A DNA stretch of 8,889 bases from positions 1-8,889 of the forward strand of contig JAEWKP010000180.1 in NCBI GenBank assembly GCA_023393655.1, written 5' to 3'. The translations under genes and the position numbers were made by a program. This document shows, piece by piece, positions 5,281 to 8,889 of this stretch; the first letter of the stretch is position 1; the number at the start of each line of letters is the position of its first letter. This DNA comes from Pseudomonadota bacterium (lineage in GTDB: Bacteria; Pseudomonadota; Alphaproteobacteria; Rhizobiales; Beijerinckiaceae). Below the pieces are notes generated by a model. It was given only the letters and a program-made list of their open reading frames with translations, was not told where the DNA came from and ran no database searches.

Positions 5281-5286
5281 AGGAGA
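5281..5286 (+). promoter_or_regulatory. Shine-Dalgarno sequence deciding the start of the 612-aa exported protein
   Basis: AGGAGA lies five bases before the ATG at 5292. It selects this codon over an in-frame ATG at 5199, whose extra 31 residues would bury the signal peptide. Confidence 0.8.
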
Positions 5287-5291
5287 TATCC

Positions 5292-7130
5292 ATGATCGTT
5301 GCGCGCCCTCGTCGGACGACGCACCTCGCCGGCACGGCCCTGGCGTTTGTTCTGATGTCCTTCGCCGCCCCGGCCTGGGCCGCCGATTTCCAGCTCGACA
5401 ATGTCAGGATCGACCTCGGCAAGCTGGTGATCAACGCGCCGAAGATCGCGATCAAGGGCTCGACACTGGAAAAGGACGCATTCCTGGCGCTGTTCACCGG
5501 CGCTGCCGCCAGCGAACCGGCCGCGGCCAGGGCGGCACGCCTCAACGCCACCGAGATCAGCGCACCCGAATTGTCGCTCGTGCAGACGGTCGGTGACCAG
5601 AAGCAGACCACGATCTACCGCGACATCCGCCTGACCGACATCCGCGAAGGCAAGATCGGTCACGGCGAATCGGCAAGCGCCAGCATCACCGCCGACGGCG
5701 CCGCCACGGGCCCGATGAAGGGCGACTTGAAGCGCACGGCCTTCGACGCCTTGGATCTGCGCCAGATCACCCGCGTGCTGACAGAGAAGGCCGCGCCCGG
5801 CGCCAACGAGGCGATGCTTCCGGTCATCGGGAATTTCGAGCAGGACGGCTACAACCTGGACATGGGCAAGGCCGGCAAGATGTCGCTCGGCAAGACGACG
5901 GCGCGCGGCTTTGCCGCCAGGGTCGGCCCCGAGCCGCTTCTCGACGTGGTCTCGCGGCTGGCCAAGGCGAGCGAGGAAGTCGAGCGCAAGCATGACGACA
6001 AGAAGACCGCGGACGCCGACGAGCCGGCAGGCAAGACCGAGGCCGAACGGCAGCTCGGCCTTTCGATGCTGGCGCTCTTCGACATGTTCGAATACGGCAG
6101 CGGCGAGGCCCGCGACCTCGTGATGAATGTCAGCCCGCCGCCGAAGGCCGGCGCCAAGGTCGACGCGGTCGACATGCGGATCGCCCGCATGGCCTTCGGC
6201 GAGAACACCCCGGCGAAATCCGGCTTCGCCATGGAAGGCTTCCAGTTCCGCTCGGGCGAAGCCAAGGGCGGCATCGATTCGATCGCCTATTCCGGCTTCG
6301 CCTTCGGCTCCGTCATCCGCGAGTTGCGGGCAGCGCTGGCCGAACCGGACAAGCCGATGGACGAGGTCGATTTCCGCCGCTTCATCCCGACGCTCGGCAC
6401 GGTCCGCCTCGCCGGCATCTCGATCGACGCACCGCCGATCATCACCGGCAAGGAGCCGATCAAGATTTCGCTCGGCACCTTCGAGATCAAGGCGGGCGAG
6501 CAGCTCAACGGCATCCCGACCAGCCTCGCCGTGACGATCGACAAGCTCGTCACCCCGATTTCAGAGGCGACCGGCCATCCCGCCGCCAAGGACATGATCG
6601 CGATGGGCATCCGCTCGCTCGATCTCTCGGCCAAGCTCGATCTCGCCTGGGAAGCCGCCAAGAACGAGATTGCGATCCGCACGCTCTCCTTCGGCAGCGC
6701 CGGCCTCGCCCATATCGAAGCCTCCGGCACGCTCGGCAACGTCACCAAGGACCTGTTCGCCAGCGATCTCGCGCTGGCCCAGGTGGCCGCGCTCGGCGCC
6801 ACCGCCCGCAACCTGCAGGTCAAGCTGCAGAATTTCGGGCTGGTCGAGAAGCTGATCGAGAACGAGGCGCGCAAGTCCAAGCGCAAGGTCGAGGATGTCC
6901 GCCAGCAATTCACGATGGTCGCAAGCCTTGGCCTCGCCGCCATTCTCGGCCCCTCCGACGGAGCCAAGGCCGTGGCAGGCGCCGCCTCCCGCTTCGTCGC
7001 CAAGCCCGGCACCCTGACGGTCTCCGCCAACGCCAAATCGGCGACGGGCCTGGGCCTCGCGGACGTCATCACCATGACGGAACCGACGGAGATCTTCGAG
7101 AAGATCGACCTCAAGGCCGATGCTCAATAA
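5292..7130 (+). CDS. Large exported protein of unknown function, 612 aa
   Basis: I do not recognise a characterised family. Residues 1-30 are a Sec signal peptide (basic VARPRR, hydrophobic TALAFVLMSFAA, cleavage after APAWA). The mature chain of about 582 residues has no further membrane helix, so it should be periplasmic or envelope-attached. It alternates short predicted strands (FQLDNVRIDLGKLVI, LGTVRLAGISIDAPPI, IAIRTLSFGSAGLAHIEASG) with helices. A charged, probably disordered linker (EEVERKHDDKKTADADEPAG) lies near residues 230-250. The strand pattern loosely recalls large alphaproteobacterial AsmA- or DUF945-type envelope proteins, but this is an impression only. A C-terminal part is helix-rich and basic (ENEARKSKRKVEDVRQQF), ending with ITMTEPTEIFEKIDLKADAQ. 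The start is set by AGGAGA. The stop overlaps the start of the acyltransferase gene by 11 bases, so the two are co-transcribed and probably co-translated. Base composition matches its neighbours. Confidence 0.85.
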   Translation: MIVARPRRTTHLAGTALAFVLMSFAAPAWAADFQLDNVRIDLGKLVINAPKIAIKGSTLEKDAFLALFTGAAASEPAAARAARLNATEISAPELSLVQTVGDQKQTTIYRDIRLTDIREGKIGHGESASASITADGAATGPMKGDLKRTAFDALDLRQITRVLTEKAAPGANEAMLPVIGNFEQDGYNLDMGKAGKMSLGKTTARGFAARVGPEPLLDVVSRLAKASEEVERKHDDKKTADADEPAGKTEAERQLGLSMLALFDMFEYGSGEARDLVMNVSPPPKAGAKVDAVDMRIARMAFGENTPAKSGFAMEGFQFRSGEAKGGIDSIAYSGFAFGSVIRELRAALAEPDKPMDEVDFRRFIPTLGTVRLAGISIDAPPIITGKEPIKISLGTFEIKAGEQLNGIPTSLAVTIDKLVTPISEATGHPAAKDMIAMGIRSLDLSAKLDLAWEAAKNEIAIRTLSFGSAGLAHIEASGTLGNVTKDLFASDLALAQVAALGATARNLQVKLQNFGLVEKLIENEARKSKRKVEDVRQQFTMVASLGLAAILGPSDGAKAVAGAASRFVAKPGTLTVSANAKSATGLGLADVITMTEPTEIFEKIDLKADAQ

Positions 7131-7833
7131 GGATCAGGGCGCGGCTGCGCCCGAGGACAGCGACTGGCGCCCGTCAGGCCTTCAGGCCTGGTGGGCGGGC
7201 CTGCCGCAGGTTCCCCGCGGCTGGCTGCGCAAACGGCTGAACCCCGACAACCAGACCCGGCTGCATCTCGCCAAGCTCGTCGCGCGGCGGCCGGGGCAGT
7301 TCACCATCTGCCCCTATACCTATGGCCGCCCGAAGGTGCGCTTCCCCGAAAGCGGCGCCCGACTGATGATCGGGCGCTATGGCTCGATCGCGGATGGCGT
7401 CGAAATCCTGCTCGGCGGCAATCATCGCCTCGACTGGGCGACGACCTACCCGTTCCCCGCCCTGCCCCGGCTCTGGCCGCAGGCCTCCGGGATGGCCGGC
7501 TATGACACCACCCGCGGCGATGTCGTCATCGGCCACGATGTCTGGCTCGGCTCGCAATGCATGGTGATGTCGGGCGTCACGATCGGCCATGGCGCCGTGG
7601 TCGCGGCGCGCGCGGTCGTCACGCGCGACGTGCCGCCCTATGCGATCGTCGCCGGCAATCCGGCACGGGTCGTCAGGTTGCGCTTCGACGAGCCCCGGAT
7701 CGCGGCTTTGCTTGAAACCGCCTGGTGGAACCGCCCCCGCGCCGAGATCGAGCATCTGATCCCGCTCCTGCTCTCCGGGCGGATCGACGACCTGCTGGAA
7801 GCGCTCAGGAAGCGCCCATCAGGCGGCGCTTGA
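7120..7833 (+). CDS. CatB-like hexapeptide-repeat O-acyltransferase (xenobiotic acyltransferase family)
   Basis: A 237-residue left-handed beta-helix acyltransferase of the CatB/Vat (XAT) type, which transfers acetyl from acetyl-CoA to a hydroxyl of a sugar, antibiotic or other small acceptor. Hexapeptide-repeat turns are visible in LMIGRYGSIADGVEIL (82-97) and in the coil VVIGHDVWLGSQCMVMSGVT through IGHGAVVAARAVVTRDVPPY. GGNHRLDW (99-106) supplies the catalytic histidine (H102), and AIVAGNPARVVRLRF closes the helix before a helical C-terminus. Both the length and the order agree with the family. The ATG at 7120 overlaps the previous gene by 11 bases; no strong separate ribosome site is seen, so translational coupling is likely. 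The 3' end overlaps the convergent acyltransferase gene by 29 bases. A resistance role is possible but not supported here; nearby envelope genes favour acylation of a surface glycan or metabolite. Confidence 0.9.
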   Translation: MLNKDQGAAAPEDSDWRPSGLQAWWAGLPQVPRGWLRKRLNPDNQTRLHLAKLVARRPGQFTICPYTYGRPKVRFPESGARLMIGRYGSIADGVEILLGGNHRLDWATTYPFPALPRLWPQASGMAGYDTTRGDVVIGHDVWLGSQCMVMSGVTIGHGAVVAARAVVTRDVPPYAIVAGNPARVVRLRFDEPRIAALLETAWWNRPRAEIEHLIPLLLSGRIDDLLEALRKRPSGGA

Positions 7834-8857
7834 GCCCGAGCGCCGGCTTCTCGATCAGGTACCAGGACAGCGCCGCGACGATGAGCGTCGCCGCGAGCGA
7901 GGGCCAGAGCAGCGCCACCGCGCCAAGCGACGGGTAGAGCGCGTGCAGCGCCTGCTGCACCGGCCAGCCATAGAGATAGACGCCGTAAGACAGATCGGCC
8001 GGCGGCTCGACCGAGCGCCGCGTCAGGGCCGGCGCCAGCGCCAGCACGAGGACGCCCCAGGCGGTCACGAGATAGAGCGCCGCCTTGTAGAGCGGCGTGA
8101 AGGAAAGCGGCACCAGCGCCAGGAGGGCGGCAGCCAGCAGCGGCAGCGAAAGCGGCACCTTCTCGCGATAGAGATAGACGACGCCACCGGCGAGGAAGAT
8201 CAGCGGCAGGCGCAGCGCCGTCTCGGTGCCTTTGGAGCCATGCGGCGCCATGACCTCGCGCAGGACGACGGCTAGCGTCAGGGCCAGCATCGCGGCGAGC
8301 GCGAGGCGCGGCCGTGCCAGAAGCCCGGCGAGCCCTGCGACCAGCACGCCGATATAGCAGAGCGTCTCGTATTTCAGCGTCCAGACCGTCCCTAGCGGAA
8401 ACGGCAGCGGATTGCCTTCGAAGACGCCCGGCAGCGCCGCAGCGCTCTTGAAAGTGGGCAGCGTGCCCGTGATGAAGCGCCACAAACGCGGGTCGCTGAA
8501 ATAGGCGGATCGATCGAGCGTCGTCATCAGCCCGCCGAGTACGAGCGCGACGACGAGCGTCGCCGCGACCAGCCCCGGCGCGATTCGCAGGAAGCGGGCG
8601 ACGACATAGTCGCGCCAGCCCCGCCGCATGAAGCTCATCGTCACGAGGAAGCCGGAGATGGCGAAGAAGCCGTTGACCGCGTGCTCGCCCAGCGTGAAGC
8701 CGGTCGTCTGGAACCAGGGCTCCTGTTCGACGCGTCCATCGGTCACGCTGAAGGCATGCGAGACCACGACGGCGAGCGCCATGATGAGCCGGAGCAGCCC
8801 GAAATTATTGTGCGGATTGGCGAGCGCCTCCGCGACACTGGACCGGGCCCGGCTCAT
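7805..8857 (-). CDS. Acyltransferase 3 family membrane protein (OafA/YrhL-like)
   Basis: A 350-residue integral inner-membrane O-acyltransferase of the Acyltransferase_3 type. These use a cytoplasmic acyl donor to acylate sugars of lipopolysaccharide, exopolysaccharide or oligosaccharides. Diagnostic features are the N-terminal helix NNFGLLRLIMALAVVVSHAF with conserved R23 and H34, then NGFFAISGFLVTMSF (about 62-76) and YVVARFLRIAPGL with the paired arginines (about 84-96). Many hydrophobic segments follow, about ten in total, ending with LSWYLIEKPALG, the usual EKP end of this family. The soluble SGNH domain found in some members is absent. The ATG at 8857 has GGGGAAG shortly upstream. The promoter would lie beyond the right window edge. 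It converges with, and overlaps by 29 bases, the CatB-like gene on the other strand. Confidence 0.92.
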   Translation of the reverse strand: MSRARSSVAEALANPHNNFGLLRLIMALAVVVSHAFSVTDGRVEQEPWFQTTGFTLGEHAVNGFFAISGFLVTMSFMRRGWRDYVVARFLRIAPGLVAATLVVALVLGGLMTTLDRSAYFSDPRLWRFITGTLPTFKSAAALPGVFEGNPLPFPLGTVWTLKYETLCYIGVLVAGLAGLLARPRLALAAMLALTLAVVLREVMAPHGSKGTETALRLPLIFLAGGVVYLYREKVPLSLPLLAAALLALVPLSFTPLYKAALYLVTAWGVLVLALAPALTRRSVEPPADLSYGVYLYGWPVQQALHALYPSLGAVALLWPSLAATLIVAALSWYLIEKPALGLKRRLMGAS

Positions 8858-8889
8858 GGCATCTTCCCCAGTCCTTCATGCGCCAAAGC

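Noticed and set aside
5271..5993. A 240-codon minus-strand open frame opposite the 612-aa protein
   Set aside because: No ribosome site, signal or domain is seen; the plus-strand frame has a signal peptide and strong ribosome site.
7638..8483. A 281-codon minus-strand open frame within the OafA-like gene
   Set aside because: It is an alternative frame of the acyltransferase, Arg/Ala-rich and without recognisable motifs.

Overview
The window is GC-rich chromosomal DNA from an alphaproteobacterium, most likely order Hyphomicrobiales (Rhizobiales) and possibly Bosea-like. The evidence is the protein families (an NDUFS4-type complex I accessory subunit, an alphaproteobacterial-style DUF192 protein), codon use rich in GC-ending codons, and a canonical-looking EcfG stress promoter (GGAAC-N16-CGTT). 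The genus is inference. Genes cover the window densely, and there is no mobile element, CRISPR array or rRNA.

Region 1 (1-2832, minus strand) reads as one operon for decorating an envelope lipid with sugar. It runs from an ArnT/PMT-type membrane glycosyltransferase, to a DPM1/ArnC-like GT2 polyprenyl-phosphate sugar synthase, to a small lipid-A-biosynthesis N-terminal-domain (LAB_N) membrane protein cut by the left edge. The last two are translationally coupled through TGATG. The GT2 enzyme would load a sugar on a polyprenyl phosphate, the LAB_N protein may help move or handle the carrier, and the ArnT-like enzyme would transfer the sugar to its acceptor in the periplasm.

Region 2 (3042-3838) holds two divergent genes for small exported proteins: an 85-residue protein of unknown function (minus) and a 119-residue Gly/Tyr-rich protein (plus). 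The intergenic region carries a perfect EcfG-type promoter facing the first and a one-mismatch version facing the second, which suggests a shared general-stress regulon.

Region 3 (3944-5088, minus strand) contains a DUF192 exported protein, tRNA-Pro(UGG), the NDUFS4-like complex I subunit and tRNA-Arg(UCU), all in one direction. Both tRNAs encode CCA, and a hairpin with a short T-run lies just after tRNA-Pro.

Region 4 (5292-8857) starts with a 612-residue exported protein without a recognised domain. It overlaps by 11 bases a CatB-like hexapeptide O-acyltransferase. This gene in turn overlaps tail to tail by 29 bases an OafA-type membrane acyltransferase on the opposite strand. Both transferases suggest acylation of a glycan or another small envelope substrate. 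I did not find a clearly new multi-gene system. The least explained items are the 612-residue protein with its coupled acyltransferase and the two stress-promoter small exported proteins.
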